Source of the DNA: Olsenella sp. An285
Lineage (GTDB): Bacteria; Actinomycetota; Coriobacteriia; Coriobacteriales; Atopobiaceae
Length of the DNA stretch: 64,000 nt
NCBI RefSeq assembly: GCF_002159625.1
Contig: NZ_NFIZ01000004.1
Coordinates: 124,001 to 188,000, forward strand
Direction: 5' to 3'
Below, piece by piece: positions 18,764-27,512 of the stretch. Numbering within the stretch: the first letter of the stretch is position 1; each line of letters begins with the position of its first letter. Below the pieces are notes generated by a model, which saw only the letters and a program-made list of their open reading frames with translations, searched no databases and was not told where the DNA came from. Position numbers and translations under genes: made by a program.

Positions 18764-18773
18764 GTTCTTCTCG
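18764..18773 (+). repeat. GTTCTTCTCG word
   Basis: An exact intergenic copy followed by CC, in the gap before the glutamine-synthetase-like gene. Confidence 0.7.
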
Positions 18774-18871
18774 CCGTGGACCGCATAACAGAAACAGGCG
18801 TGAAACACTCATGTGAGAACCTATCTCGGACTATGAACTGACGGCCCCCGGAGAACCGTGGAGGTTTCTGC

Positions 18872-20212
18872 ATGAGCAGCGAGAAGGACATTGACTTCGT
18901 ACTGCGCACTGTCGAGAAGCGCGACATTCGTTTCGTGAGGCTCTGGTTCACCGACGTGCTCGGCAACCTCAAGTCCTTCGCGATTTCCCCGGAGGAGCTC
19001 GAGGAGGCCTTCGAGGAGGGCATCGGCTTCGACGGCTCGGCCGTGGACGGCTTCGCCTCCCTCGAGGAGTCCGACATGCTCGCGTTCCCGGACCCCGACA
19101 CCTTCGCGCTGCTCCCGTGGCGCCCCAAGGAGTCCGGCGTGGCGCGCGTGTTCTGCGACGTCTACACCCCGGCGCGCGAGCCCTTCGAGGGTGACCCGCG
19201 CCGCTGCCTCAAGAACGTCTTCGCCCACGCGGAGGAGAAGGGCTACGTTCCCAACGTCGGCCCCAAGATGGAGTACTTCTACTTCGACAACGACCTCGAT
19301 CCCGTGCCGCTGGACAACGCCGGCTACTTTGACCTCACCCCCATGGACACGGCCAACGACCTGCGTCGCCAGACCACCCTTACGCTCGAGAAGATGTCCA
19401 TTCCGGTGCAGTACTCCTATCACGCCGCAGGACCCTCCCAAAATGGTGTGGAGCTGCGCTTCACGGAGGCCGTGAGCTGCGCGGACAACATCATCACCGC
19501 GCGCCTGGTGATCAAGCAGGAGGCCGCGGCCCAGGGTATGTACGCCTCGTTCATGCCCAAGCCCATCGCCTCGGTGCCGGGCTCGGCCATGTTCCTCTAC
19601 CAGTCCCTGCTGGACACGCACGGCGAGAACCTCTTCTGGGCCCCCAAGGAGCACCACGAGGCGCACCTCTCCGACCTCGCCCAGCACTACGTCGCGGGCA
19701 TCCTCAAGTACGCCCCGGAGTTCACGCTGGTCACCAACCCCACCGTCAACTCCTACAAGCGCTTCATCTCCACCGGCGAGGTGCCCAACTACGCCACGTG
19801 GGGCCGCAAGAACCGCTCCGCCCTCGTGCGCGTGCCCACGCACAAGCCGGGCAAGCACATCGCAACGCGCATCGAGCTGCGCAGCCCGGACGCCACGGCC
19901 AACCCGTACCTTGCGCTCGCCGTCACCATCGCGGCCGGCCTGCGCGGCATCGAGGAGGGCCTGGACCTGCCGGAGGAGGTCGGCAACGAGACGCTGCAGC
20001 TCTCCGAGCGCGAGCTCGCGGCCCGCGGCATCGAGCGCCTGCCCCGCACCCTGGGCGAGGCGGTCGACCGCTTCGAGTCCTCCGAGCTCATGCGCGAGGT
20101 CCTCGGCGAGCACATTTTCGACTACCTGGTGCGCGAGAAGCGCCAGGAGTGGTACGAGTACTGCACCGCCGTCACGGACTGGGAGCGCGAGCACTACTAC
20201 GGCGGCTTCTAG
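18872..20212 (+). CDS. Glutamine synthetase-like protein lacking metal ligands
   Basis: 446 residues, co-linear with type I glutamine synthetases from FDGSAVDGF to the C-terminal WEREHYYGGF. NPTVNSYKR, MPKP and RIELRSPDATANPYL are conserved. The active site is not. Against the six metal ligands of Salmonella GlnA (E129, E131, E212, E220, H269, E357), the aligned residues are Lys132, Glu134, Ala185, Gly192, Phe241 and Glu335. Four of six are lost, including the His of GSGMH (here GSAMF). GGAGG precedes the ATG. It may be a pseudoenzyme with a binding or regulatory role, or use a different chemistry. It is transcribed alone and no nitrogen genes adjoin. Confidence 0.85.
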   Translation: MSSEKDIDFVLRTVEKRDIRFVRLWFTDVLGNLKSFAISPEELEEAFEEGIGFDGSAVDGFASLEESDMLAFPDPDTFALLPWRPKESGVARVFCDVYTPAREPFEGDPRRCLKNVFAHAEEKGYVPNVGPKMEYFYFDNDLDPVPLDNAGYFDLTPMDTANDLRRQTTLTLEKMSIPVQYSYHAAGPSQNGVELRFTEAVSCADNIITARLVIKQEAAAQGMYASFMPKPIASVPGSAMFLYQSLLDTHGENLFWAPKEHHEAHLSDLAQHYVAGILKYAPEFTLVTNPTVNSYKRFISTGEVPNYATWGRKNRSALVRVPTHKPGKHIATRIELRSPDATANPYLALAVTIAAGLRGIEEGLDLPEEVGNETLQLSERELAARGIERLPRTLGEAVDRFESSELMREVLGEHIFDYLVREKRQEWYEYCTAVTDWEREHYYGGF

Positions 20213-20271
20213 CGCAAGCGCGTCGGACCCGCTCCCTCGGACAGGGGCGGCGGGGCGATAAGAACCTGGAT

Positions 20272-20308
20272 GCCGTCGGGATCGGCCGATCCCGACGGCT
20301 TCTCTTTT
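20272..20308 (+). terminator. Rho-independent terminator
   Basis: GCCGTCGGGATCGG and its complement form a perfect palindrome (20272-20299), followed by TTCTCTTTT. It lies 60 bases past the glutamine-synthetase-like gene. Confidence 0.9.
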
Positions 20309-20838
20309 GCTCGCGGATTCCTTCGGGCTCCTGCGTGTCGCGTGGGACCGCGCCTTCGCGTTTAAGGGGTCGTCCCCGTTCCCAAAAGGCCCGCGCTCTC
20401 CGACAAGTTTGAAACTGCGAAAAGCGTTTGCGATTGGGCAACATCTTTGATGATTCGGAAGGTCTCACGTCCTCCTTTCAAAACGAGTTAAAGCAAAACT
20501 TGTTTTTCTCGCCCCCACGCGCGTCCTTCTCGCCAAGAAATGGGGACGACTGGGCAACGTAGTTGATTACGTAATCGCTTGATATAAAGGATGTTGCCCA
20601 ATCGGCCACGGAAGTCGCCGGGGAGTCGTCCGCCATGCGCGCGGGAGGCTCAAGTCGAGAGCCCGATACGTGTCAATCCTGTTAAGAAAGTCCATGACCT
20701 GCATATTTCGCTGCCGCTTGAACCAAACTGAACACTTGGCGACGGGCGGGGCTGCGGCCTCGACACGGGGAAGACCCCGTGCCCTCCGTCGGGAAAGGGC
20801 GTGACCACGCGCCAAAGCATTGGGGGAAGGACCCAGAC
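20309..20838. other. Gene-free stretch and leader of the amino-acid ABC operon
   Basis: No gene is supported. The left part holds the GGGCAAC inverted repeats (20431-20604). The right part (20640-20838) would be the leader of the ABC operon and includes the hairpin cacgggg/ccccgtg near 20764-20781. No known riboswitch could be recognised by eye. Confidence 0.5.
20431..20604. repeat. GGGCAAC inverted repeat set with AT-rich core
   Basis: cgattgggcaacatcttt (20431-20448) is inverted at 20586-20604 with one mismatch. A third half, gactgggcaacgta, near 20547 can pair with the same right arm. The core around 20560-20590 (ttgattacgtaatcgcttga) is AT-rich. Alternative pairing could give two mutually exclusive hairpins. 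Confidence 0.65.
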
Positions 20839-21669
20839 ATGAAGCTCTCCAGCCGTTTTGCGGGCGGCCTTGCCGTCGCCTGCGCGCTAGCCGTGACTAT
20901 TGCGGGATGCAGCGGGGGAGGGCAGACAAGCACCCCCTCCACCACCGACGACGCCACCGAGGCGTCCTACACCCTCGTCGAGGACGGCACGATCACCGTT
21001 GCCTCCGACCTGGCCAACGCCCCGCTCGACTTCGTGGACGAGAAGACCGGCGAGGCCCAGGGCTTCGAGATCGACCTCATCAACGCCGTAGCCGACAAGC
21101 TCGGCGTCGAGTGCGAGGTCCTGCCCGCGATGAAGTTCGACACCATCGTCCCGCTCATCGAGCAGGGCGGCAAGGCCGACGTGGGCGTCTCCAACATCAC
21201 CATCACCGACGCCCGCATGGAGCAGGTGGACTTCACCGACTCCTACATGGACTCCAACCAGGGCCTCGTGACGCTTGCGGCAGATGCGGACGTGACCGAG
21301 GACGACCTCAACGTCGAGGGGACCAAGATCGCCGTGCAGGCCGGCACCACCGGCGCCTCCTGGGCCGAGGAGAACCTGCCCAACGCCGAGATCGTGGCGC
21401 TCGACGACCCCGTGGTTGCCGTGACGGGCGTGCAGACCGGGCTCTACGCCGCCGCCGTGGCGGACCTGCCCGTTATGACCTACCTCTGCTCCAACTCGTT
21501 CACCGACTGCGCGGTGGCAATCGAGATCCCCACCGGCGAGCAGTACGGCATCGCCGTAAACAAGGACAACCCCGGCCTCACCGAGGCCATCAACGGCGCC
21601 CTGGCCGAGCTCGAGGAGGAGGGCTACATCTCCGAGCTCGAGGTCAAGTGGCTCGGCGCCGAGCTCTAG
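20839..21669 (+). CDS. Amino-acid ABC transporter substrate-binding lipoprotein (first)
   Basis: 276 residues. A type II signal peptide ends at the lipobox (VTIAGC, Cys about residue 22), followed by a Ser/Thr-rich linker and the bacterial SBP family 3 fold: GFEIDLINAVADKLG, FDTIVPLIEQGGKADVGVSNITIT, and EIPTGEQYGIAVNKDNPGL near the end. It captures a polar amino acid or a related compound outside the cell. First gene of a four-gene transporter operon. GGGGGAAGGACC precedes the ATG. Confidence 0.92.
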   Translation: MKLSSRFAGGLAVACALAVTIAGCSGGGQTSTPSTTDDATEASYTLVEDGTITVASDLANAPLDFVDEKTGEAQGFEIDLINAVADKLGVECEVLPAMKFDTIVPLIEQGGKADVGVSNITITDARMEQVDFTDSYMDSNQGLVTLAADADVTEDDLNVEGTKIAVQAGTTGASWAEENLPNAEIVALDDPVVAVTGVQTGLYAAAVADLPVMTYLCSNSFTDCAVAIEIPTGEQYGIAVNKDNPGLTEAINGALAELEEEGYISELEVKWLGAEL

Positions 21670-21674
21670 CAACC

Positions 21675-21709
21675 TAACATGACAAAGGGACAGTCCCTTT
21701 GTCATGTTA
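21675..21709. repeat. GGGACAGTCCC palindrome inside the ABC operon
   Basis: 16-base arms around cag: taacatgacaaaggga (21675-21690) and complement (21694-21709). It lies between the two binding-protein genes. Such a hairpin could protect the upstream mRNA and change the relative yield of the two proteins. Confidence 0.85.
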
Positions 21710-21737
21710 TGTGACAAACGATACGGGAGGAAATGAA

Positions 21738-22580
21738 ATGACCAGCATGAACAGGCGCAACTTCGTCGCCACCCTCGGCATCGCCGGCACCGCGCTGCTC
21801 GCCGGCTGCAACGGCTCCGAGGAGGCCACCCAGACCACCGACGACGCCCAGACCACCGACGACTCCGCCGAGGAGGCCTCCTACACCCTCGTGAAGGAAG
21901 GCGTGCTCACCAACGTGGCGGAGCTCGGCTTCTCGCCCTTCGAGTACATCGACGAGGACGGCAACACCGTGGGCTTTGACGTCGACCTCTCCAACGCCAT
22001 CGCCGAGAAGATGGGCCTCACCTGCGAGTGGCTGCCCAACCAGGCCTTCGACACCCTGGTTCCCACCATCAAGCAGGGCGGTAAGGCCGACATCTCCATC
22101 GCCGGCGTCACCATCACCGACGAGCGCCTCGAGGACGTGGACTTCTCCGACCCCTACCTCAACTCCAACCAGGCCCTCATCGTAGCCGCCAGCTCCGACT
22201 ACGCCACCGAGGACCTCGACGCCGAGGACATCCAGATCGCCTGCCAGACCGGCACCACCGGCGACGCCTGGATCCAGGAGAACCTGCCCAACGCCACGCG
22301 CGTGCCGCTGGCTGACGTCACCGCCGGCATGATGGGCGTCTCCACGGGCTCCTACCAGGCCATGGTCATCGACCTGCCCGTCGCCCAGAACATGCTCGCG
22401 CAGTCCTTCTCGGACCTCACGATTCTCGAGGAGATCCCCACCGGCGAGCAGTACGGCATCGCGGTCTCCTACGACAACCCGGGCCTCAAGGACGCCATCA
22501 ACGCCGCCCTGGCCGAGATCGAGTCCGATGGCACGATGGACGAGCTCAAGCAGAAGTGGTTCGGCACCACCGACATCTAG
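21738..22580 (+). CDS. Amino-acid ABC transporter substrate-binding lipoprotein (second, Tat signal)
   Basis: 280 residues, related to the preceding protein along its whole length (shared EIPTGEQYGIAV and GGKAD motifs). The signal differs: MNRRNFVATLGIAGTALLAGC carries twin arginines and a lipobox, so Tat export and lipidation are likely. GGGAGG precedes the ATG at 21738. The pair probably arose by duplication and offers two specificities for one membrane pore. Confidence 0.92.
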   Translation: MTSMNRRNFVATLGIAGTALLAGCNGSEEATQTTDDAQTTDDSAEEASYTLVKEGVLTNVAELGFSPFEYIDEDGNTVGFDVDLSNAIAEKMGLTCEWLPNQAFDTLVPTIKQGGKADISIAGVTITDERLEDVDFSDPYLNSNQALIVAASSDYATEDLDAEDIQIACQTGTTGDAWIQENLPNATRVPLADVTAGMMGVSTGSYQAMVIDLPVAQNMLAQSFSDLTILEEIPTGEQYGIAVSYDNPGLKDAINAALAEIESDGTMDELKQKWFGTTDI

Positions 22581-22581
22581 G

Positions 22582-22591
22582 CGAGAAGAAC
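22582..22591 (-). repeat. GTTCTTCTCG word (minus strand)
   Basis: An exact copy directly after the stop codon of the second binding protein, in the context CGTTCTTCTCGCC on the minus strand. Confidence 0.7.
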
Positions 22592-22604
22592 GAGCGGCCG
22601 CGGT

Positions 22605-22673
22605 CTGTCAGTTGGGGGCAGGCACCTTTTTGCAGGTAAAACCTGCCAAAAGGAGCCAGTCCCCAACTGACAG
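22605..22673. repeat. Imperfect GGGGAC-type inverted repeat
   Basis: 33-base arms at 22605-22637 and 22641-22673. The outer ten bases (ctgtcagttg) are exact; the inner part is about 80 percent paired. It lies between the second binding protein and the permease, the second such palindrome in this operon. Confidence 0.8.
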
Positions 22674-22704
22674 GCCCCTTTGCACGACTGGAAACGGAGG
22701 AAGC

Positions 22705-24028
22705 ATGCAGCACAGACGGGGGGCTCTTCTCGTTGCCCTCGCGCTGGCGCTGACGGGCGTCTTTGCCACGACGCTCGCGGTGCCGCAGCCCGCCCAGGCG
22801 CTCACCACCGAGAAGGCCACCGCCCGCCCCAACGAGGACGGCGGCGACGGCGTCATCGGCGGTCTGGACACGCGCCTCACCTGGGAGGGCACGGTCGAGC
22901 CTGGCGAGGAGGTCACCTCGGTCACGCTGACCCTGCCGGAGGGCTCCACGTTCGACGGCTCCACGACGCGCATCACCGCGCTCGAGGGCCTCAAGCGCAT
23001 GGACGTCACCGGCGAGGCCGCCCCCGCGGGCGAGTCCATCACGGTGAGCTTTGACCAGCCCGTCCCCGAGGGGTCGCTCCTGCGCCTTGAGATCACGAAC
23101 ATGCAGTTCCCCTCGGAGGGAGGGGAGTGCGTCGTCTCCGGAACCTATGTGAGCGGCGGTGAGACCCACGACCTCACGGCATCCAAGCCCATCGAGACCA
23201 TCGCCAACACCCCGCTGCAGTCGATCGTCAACTGGCTCGACGAGCAGCCCTGGGTGGAGGCGTGGAACTCCAACCAGTTCCTCGGCATGTTCCTCAAGCC
23301 CCAGCTGCTCGTGACGTCCTTCTCGTCCCTCGCGCCGGGCTGGATCTTGTGCCTGGGCATCGTGGTGGCTGCCTACCCGTTTGCCATTGCGCTCGGCCTG
23401 CTGTTCGCCATGCTCAAGATCTCCAAGTGGCGAATCCTGCGTGCCGTCGCGGTGATCTACATCAACGTGCTGCGAGGCACGCCGCTCTTCCTGCAGATCT
23501 ACATCATGTTCTTTGGCCTGCCGATGCTCAACATCAACATCGACAACAACATCCTGGGCATCATCGTCATGGCTATCAACTCCTCGGCCTACCTGGCCGA
23601 GATCTTCCGCGCGGGCATCCAGTCCATACCGCAGGGTCAGTACGAGGCTGCGAGCTCGCTCGGCATGAACTACGTGCAGACGATGTTCACCATCATCCTT
23701 CCGCAGACCGTGCGCCGCGTGATCCCCACGGTGACGAGCGACTTCATCACCGCGTTCAAGGACACCTCGCTGCTCTCCTCGGTGGGTGTCATGGAGCTCA
23801 TGATGTTCTCCAAGAACCTCACCACGGTCTCGGGCAACATCACGCCGTACGTGGCCGCCGGCATCTTCTACCTCATCGTCACGCTGCCTCTGATCAAGGT
23901 CGTGAGCATCGTGGAGGAGAACATCGCCCGTTCCGAGCGCGGGGGCGGCCCGCGCCCCAAGCGCCGCGCCGACGTCGCGGACAACGCCGCCGCACAGATT
24001 GCCGCCCAGTCCAAGGAGGTCGCCGCCG

Positions 24029-24039
<11 letters not shown>
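22705..24039 (+). CDS. Amino-acid ABC transporter permease with N-terminal secreted domain
   Basis: 444 residues, roughly twice a normal family permease. Residues 1-33 are a signal peptide ([20 protein letters not shown], ending AQA). Residues about 35-175 form an extracytoplasmic, beta-rich, acidic domain ([34 protein letters not shown]). Residues about 200-410 are a His/Glu/Gln-type permease with [20 protein letters not shown] and the ATPase-contact loop [27 protein letters not shown] precedes the ATG. The extra domain may dock the two binding proteins. It overlaps the ATPase gene by 11 bases. Confidence 0.9.
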
Positions 24040-24892
<853 letters not shown>

Positions 24893-24989
24893 GCTCCCCA
24901 GCTGCCGCTCGTTTGAAACCTTTCATTTCAGAACTGTTAACCGCGCTTTCGAGACCGTTTCCGAGCTGCGGTTCGTTTACGAAGTTCTG

Positions 24990-25030
24990 ACAACGCCCCC
25001 GTATCATTCGGGGGCGTTGTGCTAATCTTT
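24990..25030 (+). terminator. Rho-independent terminator of the ABC operon
   Basis: A perfect 12-base stem acaacgcccccg (24990-25001) with its complement at 25009-25020, followed by gctaatctttt. Confidence 0.82.
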
Positions 25031-25066
25031 TCCAATACATGTGCACATTATCCGGGAGGCCAGAGG

Positions 25067-25741
25067 ATGCACCACAAGAACATCCTGCTCATATCCGCCA
25101 CCACGCGCCTGCACGATCGCATGCGCGAGCTCTCGCATGCCATTGACGTCTCCATCGCTCTCGCGACCGAGGAGACCTTCTCCCAGGCCGTCTCGTCCGG
25201 CCACGAGTTCGACCTCGTCATCCTCGACGGCGAGGGCATGAGCCAGGACATCCTCAACGCGGTGGACTCGTTCGTGGCGGAGAACGGCTTCGTCCCCATG
25301 CTGCTCGTCCAGGACCCCGACAAGCTCTCGACCCTGCGCATGCCCATGCAGGGCAAGAACGACTTCATCCTCTCCACCGCTGGCGTCGCCGAGTTCGAGG
25401 TGCGCTGCTCGCTTCTGCTGTGGCCCGGCGAGGAGAGCGCGCCCGCGGACATCGTGACCGTGGACAACATGACCATCAACCTGGCCACCTACCAGGTCTA
25501 CATCGACGAGAAGCCCGTTGACTTGACCCTCATGGAGTACTCGCTGCTCTCCTTCCTGGCCACCCACCCCTCCCGCGCCTACTCGCGCGAGACGCTCCTC
25601 CATCGCGTGTGGGGCTTCGAGTACTGTGGCGGCACGCGCACGGTGGACGTGCACATCCGTCGCGTGCGCTCCAAGGTTGGCCCCCAGGTGGCGAGCCACA
25701 TCGTCACCATCCGCGGCGTGGGCTACCTCTTCCGCGTGTAG
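25067..25741 (+). CDS. Atypical OmpR-type response regulator
   Basis: 224 residues. The N-terminal receiver-like domain keeps Asp54 (FDLVILDGEG) but lacks the acidic pair after beta-1 (here ILLISATTRL) and has no clear conserved Lys. It may therefore not be phosphorylated in the usual way. The C-terminal winged helix is standard: VDLTLMEYSLLSFLATHPSR, YSRETLLHRVWG, RTVDVHIRRVRSKVG, IRGVGYLFRV. GGGAGG precedes the ATG. No sensor kinase gene adjoins. Confidence 0.88.
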   Translation: MHHKNILLISATTRLHDRMRELSHAIDVSIALATEETFSQAVSSGHEFDLVILDGEGMSQDILNAVDSFVAENGFVPMLLVQDPDKLSTLRMPMQGKNDFILSTAGVAEFEVRCSLLLWPGEESAPADIVTVDNMTINLATYQVYIDEKPVDLTLMEYSLLSFLATHPSRAYSRETLLHRVWGFEYCGGTRTVDVHIRRVRSKVGPQVASHIVTIRGVGYLFRV

Positions 25742-25797
25742 CCCCCGCATGGCCCGGGGCGCGCCCGCTTCAGGGTCTTTCAGTAAACCGAAAGCGT

Positions 25798-25826
25798 CGT
25801 GCCGGGAAGATGGTCTTCCCGGCACG
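25798..25826 (+). terminator. Terminator of the response regulator gene
   Basis: A perfect 13-base stem cgtgccgggaaga (25798-25810) and complement (25814-25826), followed by CTTGCTAT. Confidence 0.7.
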
Positions 25827-25914
25827 CTTGCTATCGGGTCCGCGCACAGGGGTACATTCCCACTTGGAAGGCAACCCCGCGCCGCCCGGCGCGAGTCTTT
25901 GAAGGAAGGCAGAC

Positions 25915-27417
25915 ATGAGCGACTATCCGTTTGACTCCTCCAACCAGGGCTCCCAGAGCCCCCAGAGCCCGTACGAGCGCACCGACGGCGCCCACGCGGG
26001 CCAGTCTGGCTCCGGCAGCCCCTCGAACGGCTCCTCCGGCAGGGTCCCGCCCTCGCCCTTCGAGTCCGTCCCCGGCTTTGATGACGACGCCCAGGGTGCC
26101 GGCCAGACCCGGAGCGGTCATGCCCAGCACGCCCAGACCCAGGCGCAGCCCAAGGTGAGCGTCGAGGGCCCGCTGGCGCCCGCGCCCGAGCCCCCCAAGG
26201 AGAAGAAGCCCCGTCCCGGCCTGCACGCTGCGCTCGCCGGGCTCCTGGGTGGCGTCGTGGGCGCGGCGGCGCTCACGGGCGCGCTCTATGCTGGCGGCGT
26301 GATCGGCCCCACCACCGTCGTCCAGCAGACCGGGGCCTCCGGTCAGCAGGTGACCATCAACCCCAGCGATGAGGACACCACCGTCGCCAACGCCGTCGCC
26401 GCGAAGGCGCTGCCCTCCGTGGCCACCGTCTACTGCACCTACGCCAACGGCGAGGGCATGGGCTCAGGCGTCATCTACGACACCGAGGGCAACATCATCA
26501 CCAACAACCACGTGATCGAGAACGCGGAGAGCATCACCGTCACCATCAACGGCAAGAGCTACAGCGCCTCCCTCGTGGGCACCGACCCCTCGAGCGACGT
26601 CGCCGTGGTCAAGGCGGACCTCCAGGGCGACTCCGTGACCCCCATGGAGATCGGCAACTCCGATGACCTGCAGGTGGGCGACTGGGTCATGTCCGTGGGC
26701 AGCCCCTTCGGCCTCGAGAACTCCGTCTCCCAGGGCATCGTCTCCGCGCTCTCGCGCAACACCCTGCTCGAGAACTCCGAGGGCAACACCCTCTACACCA
26801 ACCTCATCCAGACCGACGCCACCATCAACCCCGGCAACTCCGGCGGCGCGCTCGTTGACGCCGAGGGCAAGCTCGTGGGCATCTGCACGCTCTTCTCGTC
26901 CGACACCGAGAGCTTCGCGGGCATCGGCTATGCCATCCCGGGCAACTACGCCACGGAGATCGCAGACAAGATCATCGCGGGCGAGACGGTCACCCATGCC
27001 TACATCGGCCTCACGATGCAGACCGTGAACGCGCAGAACGCCTTCCGCAACAACCTGTCTGTCGACCAGGGCGCCTACGTGGTCGAGGTTGCCGAGGGCG
27101 GCCCCGCCGCCGCGGCCGGCATCCAGACGGGTGACGTCATCACCAAGATCGGCGACGAGAGCATCTCCTCCGCCGACGCGGCCATCCTGGCCGTGCGCTC
27201 CCACAGCGAGGGCGAGACCGTGCCCGTGACCGTCATGCGCGGTGACCAGGAGATGACCTTCGACGTGACGCTGGGCTCCGACGAGGCGCTCCAGGAGCAG
27301 CAGGAGCAGCAGAACCAGACCGTTAACGTCAACGGCCAGGACGTCTCCCTCGAGGACCTCATCGACCTCTATCAGCAGTACCAGGAGCAGCAGTACAGCC
27401 CCTTCGGCGGACGCTAG
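25915..27417 (+). CDS. htrA: HtrA/DegP-like serine protease with PDZ domain
   Basis: 500 residues. A long Pro/Ser/Gln-rich cytoplasmic N-terminus (about 1-100) precedes one membrane helix (LAGLLGGVVGAAALTGALYA). The outward-facing trypsin-like domain has the triad His199 (NNHVIEN), Asp228 (SDVAVVKAD) and Ser309 (GNSGGALVD). A PDZ domain (about 375-465) and a Gln-rich tail follow. It degrades or refolds misfolded envelope proteins. GAAGGAAGG precedes the ATG. The gene lies downstream of the atypical regulator but is separated from it by a terminator. Confidence 0.95.
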   Translation: MSDYPFDSSNQGSQSPQSPYERTDGAHAGQSGSGSPSNGSSGRVPPSPFESVPGFDDDAQGAGQTRSGHAQHAQTQAQPKVSVEGPLAPAPEPPKEKKPRPGLHAALAGLLGGVVGAAALTGALYAGGVIGPTTVVQQTGASGQQVTINPSDEDTTVANAVAAKALPSVATVYCTYANGEGMGSGVIYDTEGNIITNNHVIENAESITVTINGKSYSASLVGTDPSSDVAVVKADLQGDSVTPMEIGNSDDLQVGDWVMSVGSPFGLENSVSQGIVSALSRNTLLENSEGNTLYTNLIQTDATINPGNSGGALVDAEGKLVGICTLFSSDTESFAGIGYAIPGNYATEIADKIIAGETVTHAYIGLTMQTVNAQNAFRNNLSVDQGAYVVEVAEGGPAAAAGIQTGDVITKIGDESISSADAAILAVRSHSEGETVPVTVMRGDQEMTFDVTLGSDEALQEQQEQQNQTVNVNGQDVSLEDLIDLYQQYQEQQYSPFGGR

Positions 27418-27442
27418 CGCCCAACAGGACCGGCGACTCGGG

Positions 27443-27475
27443 GACCCGCGGAGCACCTCCGCGGGTCCTCTTTTT
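27443..27475 (+). terminator. Rho-independent terminator of htrA
   Basis: An 11-base stem gacccgcggag (27443-27453) and complement (27457-27467), loop cac, then CTCTTTTT. Confidence 0.92.
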
Positions 27476-27512
27476 GGGCTACCCTAGAGGAAGTCAACGA
27501 AACGGGGGAGCC

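Noticed and set aside
17623-19128. 501-codon frame including gpmA
   Set aside because: Only the last 254 codons match phosphoglycerate mutase; the rest runs antisense to the glutamine-synthetase-like gene.
20640-20838. Known riboswitch or T-box in the amino-acid ABC leader
   Set aside because: Only a short hairpin is visible; no conserved core of a known class could be matched by eye. A covariance search would be decisive.
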